The notes under the pieces were generated by a model. The model had not been told where the DNA came from, did no database searches, and saw only the letters and a list, made by a program, of their open reading frames with translations. A stretch of 64,000 bases of DNA from Pseudomonas sp. LP_7_YM (GTDB lineage: Bacteria; Pseudomonadota; Gammaproteobacteria; Pseudomonadales; Pseudomonadaceae). Position numbers and translations under genes: made by a program. Where the stretch lies: the NCBI RefSeq assembly GCF_004364435.1, contig NZ_SOCT01000009.1, positions 1-64,000 on the forward strand. The letters are read 5' to 3'. Below are positions 1-9,887 of this stretch, piece by piece (position 1 is the stretch's first letter; each line of letters opens with the position of its first letter).

Positions 1-248
1 CGGGCCAGTTCTTGGGCGCTCAGTTGCGCCAGCTTGTTGTACGCGCCACGAATCTTGAAGGAGAACACCGGCTGCAGGTCTTCGCGCTTGAGCAGCACCT
101 GATTGCCCAGCCGTTCGGACAGCTGACGCGCGCCCTGCAGCGGGGTTTCCACGGCGATGTCGTAGACGCGGGAGGTGAGGATTTTTCTGGCGTAGAACTT
201 CAGCAACTGCTGGCTGCTAACCGGAGTGTCGTGGGACGTATGACTCAT
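1..248 (-). CDS. ilvA: Threonine dehydratase (threonine ammonia-lyase, biosynthetic), 5' part
   Basis: Only the first 82 or so codons lie in the window; the gene runs off the left edge. The enzyme is a cytoplasmic PLP protein that deaminates L-threonine to 2-oxobutanoate, the committed step to isoleucine. The visible N-terminus contains an ETPLQ segment, a KRED segment and SFKIRGAYN, which carries the PLP-binding lysine of the family and closely matches E. coli IlvA (SFKLRGAY). The ATG at 248 overlaps the stop of a 26-codon upstream ORF (ATGA), and a classical attenuator lies further upstream, which strongly supports isoleucine-linked control and the biosynthetic rather than the catabolic enzyme. 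The C-terminal regulatory ACT-like domains are outside the window and cannot be checked. Confidence 0.93.
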   Translation of the reverse strand, partial: MSHTSHDTPVSSQQLLKFYARKILTSRVYDIAVETPLQGARQLSERLGNQVLLKREDLQPVFSFKIRGAYNKLAQLSAQELA

Positions 249-325
249 CGTGTCGTCCCCGTCGCAGAGGTGATGACGATCAGGCAGGGAGCAACGGCAG
301 TGAAGGAAGGGCGGATGATGGACAT
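245..325 (-). CDS. 26-aa ORF overlapping the ilvA start
   Basis: A short ORF starts at the ATG at 325, 7 nt after a good Shine-Dalgarno (AGGAG), and stops with the TGA that shares bases with the ilvA ATG. Its product begins MSIIRPSF and ends TSATGTTR. ilvA itself has no convincing ribosome site, so translation of this ORF probably delivers ribosomes to ilvA (translational coupling). It lies downstream of the attenuator terminator, so it is transcribed only after read-through. Whether the peptide itself does anything is unknown. Confidence 0.55.
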   Translation of the reverse strand: MSIIRPSFTAVAPCLIVITSATGTTR

Positions 326-361
326 GTCTGACTCCTGGTCGAGGTTCGGGGCCCGGGAGAC

Positions 362-392
362 AGAAAGAAAAAACCCGCCTCTAGGGCGGGTT
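362..392 (-). terminator. Attenuator terminator upstream of ilvA
   Basis: On the minus strand an 8-bp stem AACCCGCC / GGCGGGTT with a 5-nt loop is followed by a run of U residues (plus A residues 367-373). It sits between the leader peptide and the ilvA-coupled ORF. Confidence 0.85.
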
Positions 393-407
393 CGGTGCAA
401 ACGTCGG

Positions 408-473
408 CTAACCCGCCATGACTGGAATGGCGGTAATAATTATCTGGCCGAAGAAATGTTTGATTACGTTCAT
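408..473 (-). CDS. ilvA leader peptide (21 aa, Ile-rich)
   Basis: A 21-codon ORF starts at the ATG at 473 and ends with TAG at 408-410, 16 nt before the terminator stem. Its second half reads QIIITAIPV, with ATA ATT ATT as three consecutive isoleucine codons, the first of them rare, plus Thr and Val codons. This matches leader peptides of ilv attenuators. No clear Shine-Dalgarno is seen. A TTGACG...CATAGT promoter-like pair (plus 505-510 and 483-488) lies just upstream, which would make the leader mRNA almost leaderless; this promoter call is weak. Confidence 0.8.
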   Translation of the reverse strand: MNVIKHFFGQIIITAIPVMAG

Positions 474-1117
474 GGATCGAAGACTATGGTGAGGCGACGG
501 TGATCGTCAAGAGCCACCTGCTTATCCTCGGCACTGAAGTTGTACAAACAGACGCTGATATTCCCGGCTTTTTTGCGAGCCTGATGCCCAGTTTTCTTGA
601 GCAAGCTGACTCCTGCGGGCTGCGCCGACGATGTGCACATGTCTTACGCCTGCGCTAAATATTCAAAAGCTCGCTACGGACTCGCCCCAGAGCGCTGACA
701 AGGATGCGTCGGTCATTTTTCCGAATTCACCTTCGTTGATTGTTCAAGAAGCCTTCATGTTTCATTCATGAGGGCACTTTAGGGTGAAGGTCGTGGTCAG
801 TGAACCAGTCGCTGAATCGACGGAACAGTTTCCCGCAGCGCAAGAAGCCATGAGGGCAATGAGTGATGGACGATTATCAGGAAGAACTACTGGAATATCA
901 GGCATACGAACTTGACCCGCTCGAGCCTGCGGAGGATGCGACCGAGCTGTAGGCCCTGTACGAAAAGTCGGCGAACGAAGGCCAGATAAGGCAAAAACAG
1001 CGAGGAAAGGTCGGAGTCGCGTTCGACGCTACGTGTTTTAAATGAGCATTGCGAGCCTGTTTTTAACGCGGCATCCCGAGCGCAGCCACTTTTCGTACAG
1101 CGCCTGGTTTGGGCGTA
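474..1117. other. Intergenic stretch, mostly without recognisable genes
   Basis: About 640 bp between the ilvA leader and the convergent end of the AraC gene. Apart from the 28-codon ORF at 866-952 nothing convincing was found: no RNA gene and no repeat that could be recognised. Confidence 0.5.
866..952 (+). CDS. 28-aa acidic small ORF
   Basis: The ORF runs from ATG 866 to TAG 952. The product is acidic (MDDYQEELLEYQAYELD at its start) and looks like a soluble helical peptide, with codon use that is not obviously random. No strong ribosome site is visible (AGGGCAATGAG just upstream). No function is assigned. It could be a small conserved protein or the remnant of a longer gene. Confidence 0.35.
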   Translation: MDDYQEELLEYQAYELDPLEPAEDATEL

Positions 1118-2158
1118 TCAGACTGACTGACGATGGCTACGGCGGTACTCCCCAGGCGTCTGTCCGTTCCACCGTTTGAAGGCACGTTGAAAGGCTTCGG
1201 CCGATGCAAAACCCAGCAAATAGGCGATCTCTCCGAACGCCAGTTCCGTGTCGCGGATGTAGGTCATCGCCAGGTCCCGGCGAGTGTCGTTGAGGACTGC
1301 GCGAAAGCGCGTCCCTTCCTCTGCCAGCCTGCGCCGCAGGGTCCAGGTTGGTAATTTCAGCCGGGCCGCCACTTCCTCCAGATCCGGTTCCCTCCCGCCA
1401 TTGAGCAAAGGCCCCAGCAACCGGGTAATACGTTCACGCAGGCTGCGGGTGCGCGTCAGCTGTTCCAGTTCCCGTTCACACAGTTGCAGCAGATGACGCC
1501 AGGTGCTCGGTACATGATCGGGGTTGCGCAGCCCGAGACTCTGCTGAGTCAGACGCAGTTGGTTGACGCCCGCGCCGAAGTTCACCGCTTGCTCGCTCAG
1601 CACTGCATAGTCGGCGGCATACGGCGGGGCTTCGAATTCGATGTCGACCCGCTCGGGCGTCACCCTTGCGCCCGCAAGAGTCGAAAGCTGATGCACCCAC
1701 CCGGCGAGAATCGAATCGACAACAAATCGGTTGTAGTCGTTGTAGGGGCTAATGGAGTAAAACCTTAGCCATGCCCCTTCACTGTCTTCGTGAAAACTCG
1801 ATTGCCCGCGATAATTGGAGCCGTACAGCGCTTCGAAGCGAATCAGCGTGCGCGCCGCCTCTCGGACGTTAGGCGCCTGTGCTGCGGTCATACCGGCAAT
1901 CCCCGCTTGACTCAAGCGGCTCAGCTGACCCATGCGCAAGCCCAGGCCCGGTGTTCCTGAAAGTTGAATCGCCGCATGGCCCAGGCGCATGTAGCGCGGG
2001 ATCGACAGTCGTGCTCCGGCTTCGGCAAGGCGTGCGGCATCCAGGCCGTACTGATCGAGCAAGGGTTGCGGATCCTGACCAAGACTGCGCACGGCATCGA
2101 CCAGGCTGTGGACAAAGCCCACCGACAGATCGCCCAGCCGTACCCTAGGCGCGCTCAT
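1118..2158 (-). CDS. AraC-family transcriptional regulator (Arabinose_bd / OruR-like N-terminus)
   Basis: 346 aa cytoplasmic DNA-binding protein. Residues about 20-210 resemble the Arabinose_bd ligand domain of the OruR/GbuR-type regulators common in Pseudomonas. The C-terminal 100 residues form a double helix-turn-helix with the AraC signature around IAYLLGFASAEAFQRAFKRWNGQTPGEYR. It is 3 bp from the end of the minus-strand nitrilase-like gene upstream (2162-3313), so the two are probably co-transcribed. The target and effector are unknown; the neighbour is a candidate. The length fits the subfamily. Confidence 0.85.
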   Translation of the reverse strand: MSAPRVRLGDLSVGFVHSLVDAVRSLGQDPQPLLDQYGLDAARLAEAGARLSIPRYMRLGHAAIQLSGTPGLGLRMGQLSRLSQAGIAGMTAAQAPNVREAARTLIRFEALYGSNYRGQSSFHEDSEGAWLRFYSISPYNDYNRFVVDSILAGWVHQLSTLAGARVTPERVDIEFEAPPYAADYAVLSEQAVNFGAGVNQLRLTQQSLGLRNPDHVPSTWRHLLQLCERELEQLTRTRSLRERITRLLGPLLNGGREPDLEEVAARLKLPTWTLRRRLAEEGTRFRAVLNDTRRDLAMTYIRDTELAFGEIAYLLGFASAEAFQRAFKRWNGQTPGEYRRSHRQSV

Positions 2159-2161
2159 CGA

Positions 2162-3313
2162 TCACAACCAAAGATTGATCAGGCGCGCCCCGTGACCGGG
2201 TTTGGCGCCTTTGGGGGCCGCGCTGATGGACTGTTCGGCAACGCTTTGTCCGCCACGGCTGGCGAAGCTATGCCCGGCGCTGCCCTGATCCCAGAGCTGG
2301 CCGCGCATGAACACGCTGATGCCCGCCCTGGCTGTGCTGATTGGCCCCAGCGCCAGACGCCGCCAGGCTTCTCCCTGGGTCAATGGCTTGGACCCCAGAT
2401 CCAGACGGCTGGACAGCTGTTGATGTTTGTCGCTGCGCCACGGCTGCGACCAACTGCCGTTACCGGCGACGAAAGCGGGTACGGCGATCAGCTCTGCACC
2501 GGCTGCGTTCAGTCGCACGTAGTTGTCCGGGTACCAACTGTCGCTGCCAATCAGCGTGGCCAGCCGGCCGGCCGGCGTGTCGACGACATTCAACGGCGTA
2601 TCTTTGCCAGAGCGGATATAGCCACGCTGATACCAGGAAGGGAACAGCTGACGCTGCGGTTGTCCGAGGGGAATCCCCTCGCGGCCGAACACCAGGCTGC
2701 TGTTGTACAGCGCACCTTTGCCGACCTGCAATTGCCCGTCGCGCACCTCAGGGCTTGGGAGCACGATCGACCCGGCCACCAGTGTCACTGCGAATTCCCT
2801 GGCCAGCCCACCGAACAGGCTTTGATAGTTCCGGGCCATGCTTTGCGCCTTCATGCGCAGGTGCGCATCCTCCAGACGTTTTTCACCCCGGGCATGCAGC
2901 ATCGCGTCGAGGAACAGCAGCGGGTTACTGAACGCCAGCCAGTTCATCGCCTCTTCAATGGTCGCCGCCTGATAGAACTGCGACTTCTCATCTACCGCAA
3001 ATAACCAGGTGCCGATGTGCTCCGGCAGGACAACGATGGTCTTGTCATTGATCAGACCGCGGTCGTGAGCCTGTTGCAGGTACGCCGCCAGTTTGCGATG
3101 CAAGCGCTTGACGCTTGAATAATCCGACGCAAACAGCTCCGGCTGAATGCCCAGCAGGTTGCCGCGATCACCCGGCTCACCGTCATTGATGACCAGTTGA
3201 ATACGCAGATCGGTGAGGTAGTGGCCGACATGGCGCTTGCTTGTCCACAGGCCATAGCTAGTAAGAAGAATTACCAGCACGACCGCGGTGAGTGAGCCTA
3301 GGACTTTGCGCAT
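2162..3313 (-). CDS. Membrane-anchored nitrilase-fold protein (CN hydrolase), probable pseudoenzyme
   Basis: 383 aa. A single N-terminal hydrophobic segment (residues about 7-22) should anchor it in the inner membrane with the domain in the periplasm, or act as an uncleaved signal. The rest resembles carbon-nitrogen hydrolases: the first catalytic residue is present (Glu98 in VVLPEHIG) and the strand before the nucleophile is recognisable (RLATLIGSDSWYPD, near residues 250-263). In active members that strand carries Cys followed by x-Asp; here the position is Gly256, with Ser257-Asp258 after it. The Lys expected in a YRKxxLF-type motif is also not seen (PQRQLFP, residues 219-225). Hydrolase activity is therefore doubtful. 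The gene immediately precedes the AraC gene. Confidence 0.7.
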   Translation of the reverse strand: MRKVLGSLTAVVLVILLTSYGLWTSKRHVGHYLTDLRIQLVINDGEPGDRGNLLGIQPELFASDYSSVKRLHRKLAAYLQQAHDRGLINDKTIVVLPEHIGTWLFAVDEKSQFYQAATIEEAMNWLAFSNPLLFLDAMLHARGEKRLEDAHLRMKAQSMARNYQSLFGGLAREFAVTLVAGSIVLPSPEVRDGQLQVGKGALYNSSLVFGREGIPLGQPQRQLFPSWYQRGYIRSGKDTPLNVVDTPAGRLATLIGSDSWYPDNYVRLNAAGAELIAVPAFVAGNGSWSQPWRSDKHQQLSSRLDLGSKPLTQGEAWRRLALGPISTARAGISVFMRGQLWDQGSAGHSFASRGGQSVAEQSISAAPKGAKPGHGARLINLWL

Positions 3314-3650
3314 GAGGGATGAGGAGCTTGCCTTGATAAGCCTGTATTACTTGGAGTGGATAACACCAAGGCTACGGGAAAACAGTAACTTACCGAAGTA
3401 TTTTAGCTGCAGGCAGTCGTTTTTCATGCGTGCCCGGTTAACGTCATTTTCTGCTTTGGCGTGTGTGGACAGGGCCATATACCTCCGTATATTCCATATC
3501 GGTATTTAAATTTTTTTGTTATGCGCTATTAGAGTATATGACCGGACAGCTGGACCCCCTTTAATAAGATTGATGATCGCCACCGTCTGCCACGCGGATC
3601 GCTCGTCCGAGTCCATGGCCGTGCCATGGATTCAACGTTAAGGAAGCGGT
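3314..3650. promoter_or_regulatory. Divergent intergenic region upstream of the TonB receptor
   Basis: 337 bp between the divergent nitrilase-like gene and the receptor. An AT-rich tract around 3478-3540 (ATATACCTCCGTATATTCC, then a T-run) probably contains the receptor promoter. No clear 19-bp Fur box was recognised, so iron control cannot be claimed. The receptor has a good ribosome site (AAGGA) 9 nt before its ATG. Confidence 0.35.
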
Positions 3651-6041
3651 ATGGGGAATTACAAAAGGGATCTTTTATCCAGGGCAATCGTTTTGGTCAA
3701 CGTTGCAGGTTTCGCTCTTTGGAGTGGCCGGGCCATTGCAGAAGAGTCGACCGAAAGCAGCGACTCGCAACTGGACACTGTCATCGTCACCGGTACGCGC
3801 GCTCAAGAACGCACGGCCAGTGCTTCACTCTCACCGATTGATGTCATCTCCGGCGACAGCCTGCGCAGCAGTGGTTCGGACGAGTTGGGAACCGTGCTCG
3901 CGCGCCTCATCCCGTCGATCAACTTTCCACGACCCAGTCTGGTGGACGGCGCCGAGCTGACCCGTCCTGCGCAACTGCGGGGCCTTTCGCCCGATCAGGT
4001 ACTGGTGCTGGTCAATGGCAAGCGTCGCCACACGTCTGCATTTGTCAATCTGGGTGGTGCAGTGGGACGTGGCTCCGCGCCTGCGGATCTCAACGCCATC
4101 CCGCTGTCGGCGATCGATCACATTGAGGTGTTGCGTGATGGCGCTTCGGCCCGCTATGGCTCCGATGCAATTGCGGGGGTGATCAATATCATCCTCAAGA
4201 CCGCCGACCACGGCGGGTCGATATCGACCAAGTGGGGGGAGTACAAAAAGGGCGATGGCATTCAACGCCAGGTGGCAGGCAATACAGGTTTCGCGCTGGG
4301 TTCCAACGGTTTCATAAACCTTTCGGGCGAGGGCGCCAACAATGATTACACCGACCGGGCGGGGGACGATTACCGCGCATCGAGCGTCGGCTCGACCACC
4401 TACGGTCAGCATGTGTTTCGCCAAGGCGAACCGGCCACCGACGAAGGCAAGCTGCAATTCAACTCCGAATACAGCTTCAACGACGCGGCAGAGTTCTACA
4501 CCTTCGGGGGCTATAGCAAGCGGCGCGGCGAAACTGCGGCGTTCTACCGGCCAAGCAATGCTTCCAACAACATTGCAGCGATTCACCCCAACGGCTATTT
4601 GCCGCTGATTCGCGGCACCTTGGAAGACACCTCGTTGGTCGCCGGTCTGCGCGGTGAGCTGAGCAATGACTGGCACTACGACGTGTCGGCCAACTACGGC
4701 AAGAACTCCTACGAGATCCACACCCGTACGCTCAACACCTCGCTGGGCCTGAATACGCCGCTGTCGTTCGATAACGGCACCCTGACCAACGATCAGCGGC
4801 AACTGTCGCTGGACCTTTCCCGCGAGTTCAACATTGGCATTCTGCCGTACCCGGTTTCGGTGGCGTTCGGGGCCGAGTACCTGCGTCAGGGTTACCAGAT
4901 CGAGGCCGGCCAAGCCGAGTCCTACTACCAGACCGGTAGCTCCGGACTGGGGGGGTTCCGCGATTCGGACGCTGGCAGCACCTCACGGCACAACTTCGCC
5001 CAGTACCTGGACCTGGAAACCAACCTGACCGAAAAGCTGGGTGTCTCGGCGGCGGTGCGTCACGAGGACTACAGCGACTTCGGTTCCAACGTCAGTGGCT
5101 CGTTGTCGGCGCGTTATGATTTCACACCGCAAGTGGCCTTGCGCGGCAGTGTATCCACCGGTTTCCGAGCACCCTCGCTGGCCCAGCAGAACTTTGCATT
5201 TACCTCTTCGCAATTGATCGGCAGCACGATTCAGGAGTCCGGCACCTTCCCGGCTAACAGCAAGGTCGCCAAGCTGCTGGGGGCGGATGATCTGCAGGCC
5301 GAGAAGTCGCGTAACTACAGCGTGGGTCTGGTGCTCAAGCCGCTGGATCACCTGACGGTCACCGCCGATGTCTATCGCATCGACATTCGCGACCGCGTGT
5401 CGTTGTCCTCCAACCTGGTGCTGAACACTGCGGCCATCAATCACCTGAAGGCCAATGGCGTCGGTGATATCAATTACACCAGCGCCCGGTATTTCACTAA
5501 CGCTACCGATACCAGCACCGACGGTGTCGATCTGGTGGCCAACTATCGGTACGCGTTCGATAACGGCGTGCATTGGAACAGCACGGTGGGCTACAACTAC
5601 AACCACACCAAAGTGACCGATGTAAAAGCCAACCCGGCGATTCTCGATCAGTTGGGTGTGAATCTGGTTCGCGTGGATCGTCGCGAACGCATCGGCCTGT
5701 TGGGCGATACGACGCCGCAGCACAAACTCAGCCTTGCCAACGATTTCGAATACGGTAACTGGGCGCTGCACTCCAATCTGGTGCGCTACGGCGAGTACAC
5801 CAGTTATCAGGCCGACAAGGTCAACGACCAGACTTTCAGTGCCGCGTGGCTGCTGGACCTGGCTGTCGATTACACACTCAAGAACTGGGTATTTACCCTC
5901 GGCGGCGACAACGTGACCGACAAATACCCCGAAAAGCTTGATGCCTACGCCTCCAGCGGCGGCAACCTGGCCTACAGTACGTTCTCGCCTTACGGCTATA
6001 GTGGCGCGTTTTACTACGGCAAGGTCACTTACAACTTCTGA
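3651..6041 (+). CDS. TonB-dependent outer-membrane receptor
   Basis: 796 aa. A signal peptide (about residues 1-30, ending GRAIA) is followed by a TonB-box-like DTVIVTG, a plug domain (about 50-175, with VLVNGKRRH and the plug-end motif RDGASARYGSDAIAGVINI) and a 22-strand barrel ending in aromatic YGKVTYNF, the usual outer-membrane C-terminus. It imports an unidentified substrate using energy from TonB-ExbBD. No sigma factor, anti-sigma or siderophore genes are adjacent, and no N-terminal signalling domain is present, so it is a simple transducer-less receptor. Substrate cannot be inferred; receptors with this plug sequence are a large unspecialised group. Confidence 0.9.
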   Translation: MGNYKRDLLSRAIVLVNVAGFALWSGRAIAEESTESSDSQLDTVIVTGTRAQERTASASLSPIDVISGDSLRSSGSDELGTVLARLIPSINFPRPSLVDGAELTRPAQLRGLSPDQVLVLVNGKRRHTSAFVNLGGAVGRGSAPADLNAIPLSAIDHIEVLRDGASARYGSDAIAGVINIILKTADHGGSISTKWGEYKKGDGIQRQVAGNTGFALGSNGFINLSGEGANNDYTDRAGDDYRASSVGSTTYGQHVFRQGEPATDEGKLQFNSEYSFNDAAEFYTFGGYSKRRGETAAFYRPSNASNNIAAIHPNGYLPLIRGTLEDTSLVAGLRGELSNDWHYDVSANYGKNSYEIHTRTLNTSLGLNTPLSFDNGTLTNDQRQLSLDLSREFNIGILPYPVSVAFGAEYLRQGYQIEAGQAESYYQTGSSGLGGFRDSDAGSTSRHNFAQYLDLETNLTEKLGVSAAVRHEDYSDFGSNVSGSLSARYDFTPQVALRGSVSTGFRAPSLAQQNFAFTSSQLIGSTIQESGTFPANSKVAKLLGADDLQAEKSRNYSVGLVLKPLDHLTVTADVYRIDIRDRVSLSSNLVLNTAAINHLKANGVGDINYTSARYFTNATDTSTDGVDLVANYRYAFDNGVHWNSTVGYNYNHTKVTDVKANPAILDQLGVNLVRVDRRERIGLLGDTTPQHKLSLANDFEYGNWALHSNLVRYGEYTSYQADKVNDQTFSAAWLLDLAVDYTLKNWVFTLGGDNVTDKYPEKLDAYASSGGNLAYSTFSPYGYSGAFYYGKVTYNF

Positions 6042-8416
<2,375 letters not shown>

Positions 8417-8456
8417 GGGGAGTACTGCCTGTCAGCGGTTGTCAGGAAGTGATCTC

Positions 8457-8558
8457 TGTGGGAGCGAATGCGTTCGCGATGGGTTGTGCAGCCGATAAAG
8501 CGCTGCCGCCTGCACTGCTTTTGGTCGCAAGGCCGCTCGGAATGCATTCGTTCCCGAA
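8457..8558. repeat. Inverted pair of REP-like palindromes
   Basis: Two copies in opposite orientation: GTGGGAGCGAATGCGTTCGC at 8458 and its degenerate inverse (GGAATGCATTCGTTCCC) around 8540-8556. They match the GTGGGAGC...GCTCGCGA type of Pseudomonas REP element. The pair lies between fadH and the PLP enzyme gene and could fold into one larger structure. Confidence 0.6.
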
Positions 8559-8608
8559 GGGTTTAGCGCATTGCAGGCGGGCAGGTTAGACTTTGCGTCC
8601 CTTGCCTC

Positions 8609-9523
8609 ATGCCCTGCGCCATGCTCCCTCAAGCCCCCCTGCAACCCCTCAATCTCCGCTGGCTCATCGCAGCAGGCGTCGAAGTGGCTATCCTGCGGCT
8701 GGACCTGATCGACCCGCTGATCAGCGGCAACAAGTGGTTCAAGCTGACCCATCACCTTGCTGCCGCCAGAAACGCCGGGGCCGAGGGGCTGATCAGCCTG
8801 GGCGGGGCGCACTCCAATCATCTGCATGCGATGGCCGCGGCGGGTAAGCGTTTTGGCTTTTCCACGGTCGGGCTGTTGCGCGGGCATCCTGTGCAAACCC
8901 CGACGGTGCTGGACCTCCAGGCCTTTGGCATGGAGCTGCAGTGGTTGGGGTACGCCGGCTATCGTACTCGGCATGAGCCCGGGTTTTGGGCACCTTGGCT
9001 GGAGCGCTATCCAAGGCTTCATCCAGTGCCCGAAGGCGGCGGTGGGCTGGACGGCGCGTTGGGCTGTGCCGAAATCGTCAATCAAGCCCGTGCCCAGCTT
9101 TCTGACGTCGGCTGGGACGATTACGACGGCTGGTGGCTGGCGTGTGGCACCGGCACCACCTTGGCCGGCCTGGTATTGGCCGAGGCAGGGCGGCACAAGG
9201 TGTATGGGGCGATGGCAGTGCCTGCGGGGCATGGGGTGGCCGAAAACGTCGCTGATATTGTCGGGACCGATTGCCCCTGCAGGTATCAATTGCTCGATGC
9301 CAGCCGCGGTGGTTTCGCCAAAACCGATGCCCAGTTGCTCGCGTTCATCTCAGCGTGCGAAGCGCAGAGCGGCGTTGCGCTGGAACCTCTCTATACCGGC
9401 AAGGCCCTGCTGGCGCTGCAACAGGCTGTCGAGGTTGGTCACTGCCCCAAAGGCTCGCGGATGATCTTTGTTCATACCGGCGGCTTGCAAGGTAAGCGGG
9501 CATCGGGCGCGATGTTGGATTAA
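8609..9523 (+). CDS. PLP-dependent D-cysteine desulfhydrase / ACC deaminase family enzyme
   Basis: 304 aa (300 aa if the ATG at 8621 is used; neither start has a clear ribosome site). Fold type II PLP protein of the DcyD/ACC-deaminase family: the PLP lysine lies in SGNKWFK (about residues 39-45), the Ser/Asn pocket in LGGAHSNH (about 65-72) and the phosphate loop in CGTGTTLAG (about 177-185). Family members release ammonia from D-cysteine or 1-aminocyclopropane-1-carboxylate; these cannot be told apart from the visible motifs alone. It has no co-transcribed partner. Confidence 0.8.
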   Translation: MPCAMLPQAPLQPLNLRWLIAAGVEVAILRLDLIDPLISGNKWFKLTHHLAAARNAGAEGLISLGGAHSNHLHAMAAAGKRFGFSTVGLLRGHPVQTPTVLDLQAFGMELQWLGYAGYRTRHEPGFWAPWLERYPRLHPVPEGGGGLDGALGCAEIVNQARAQLSDVGWDDYDGWWLACGTGTTLAGLVLAEAGRHKVYGAMAVPAGHGVAENVADIVGTDCPCRYQLLDASRGGFAKTDAQLLAFISACEAQSGVALEPLYTGKALLALQQAVEVGHCPKGSRMIFVHTGGLQGKRASGAMLD

Positions 9524-9887
9524 AACCGACCGGCGCGCATGAGGACTTTATGCGGTGTCCCGTCGCTGACGTGTCGGGTTGTCGCGCAGCAAACGCGGTT
9601 CTCTTTGGAGTGCGCGTGCTCACGAAAAGATGAGTACAGCCGCTAAAGCTTCCGGGGCTGGAACACCGATTTCGTGAGCAAGCTCACTGTCATAGGGAAC
9701 GTGGTGGCGGGCTATCGGCGAACTTTCTTTATACGAAGAAGGCGCGGCGCCTCTGTGCCTCTGGCATGAATCCTGCCGCCTGAATACCCGACAGGTCGGT
9801 CCTGAGCACGTCGACGACACTTCTGGAGTGAAGTCGCTCAGGCGCTGTACCGATAATTGGGTCTTCCCCTGCGCGCCGAGGTTCAAC
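9524..9887. other. Intergenic region, no gene recognised
   Basis: 364 bp between the PLP gene and the MFS transporter. It contains short imperfect palindromes such as TTCGTGAGCAAGCTCAC near 9670 and presumably the transporter promoter. No RNA gene or ORF with support was seen. Confidence 0.4.

Larger units (their letters stand above)
362..473 (-). promoter_or_regulatory. Isoleucine-type transcription attenuator of ilvA
   Basis: Reading the minus strand: leader ORF with three consecutive Ile codons, then hairpin 1:2 (CCGCCAT/ATGGCGG, plus coordinates 413-433), then segment 2 GGCGGGTT (410-417 on plus), which is exactly complementary to segment 3 AACCCGCC (385-392), which in turn pairs with segment 4 GGCGGGTT (372-379) followed by a U-run. 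Segment 2 can therefore pair either with 1 or with 3, the standard four-segment attenuator. Ribosomes stalled at Ile codons would free 2 to pair with 3 and allow read-through into the 26-codon ORF and ilvA. Confidence 0.85.

Noticed and set aside
12-503. 163-codon plus-strand frame over the ilvA leader
   Set aside because: It is antisense to ilvA, the coupled ORF and the attenuator, all of which have specific support.
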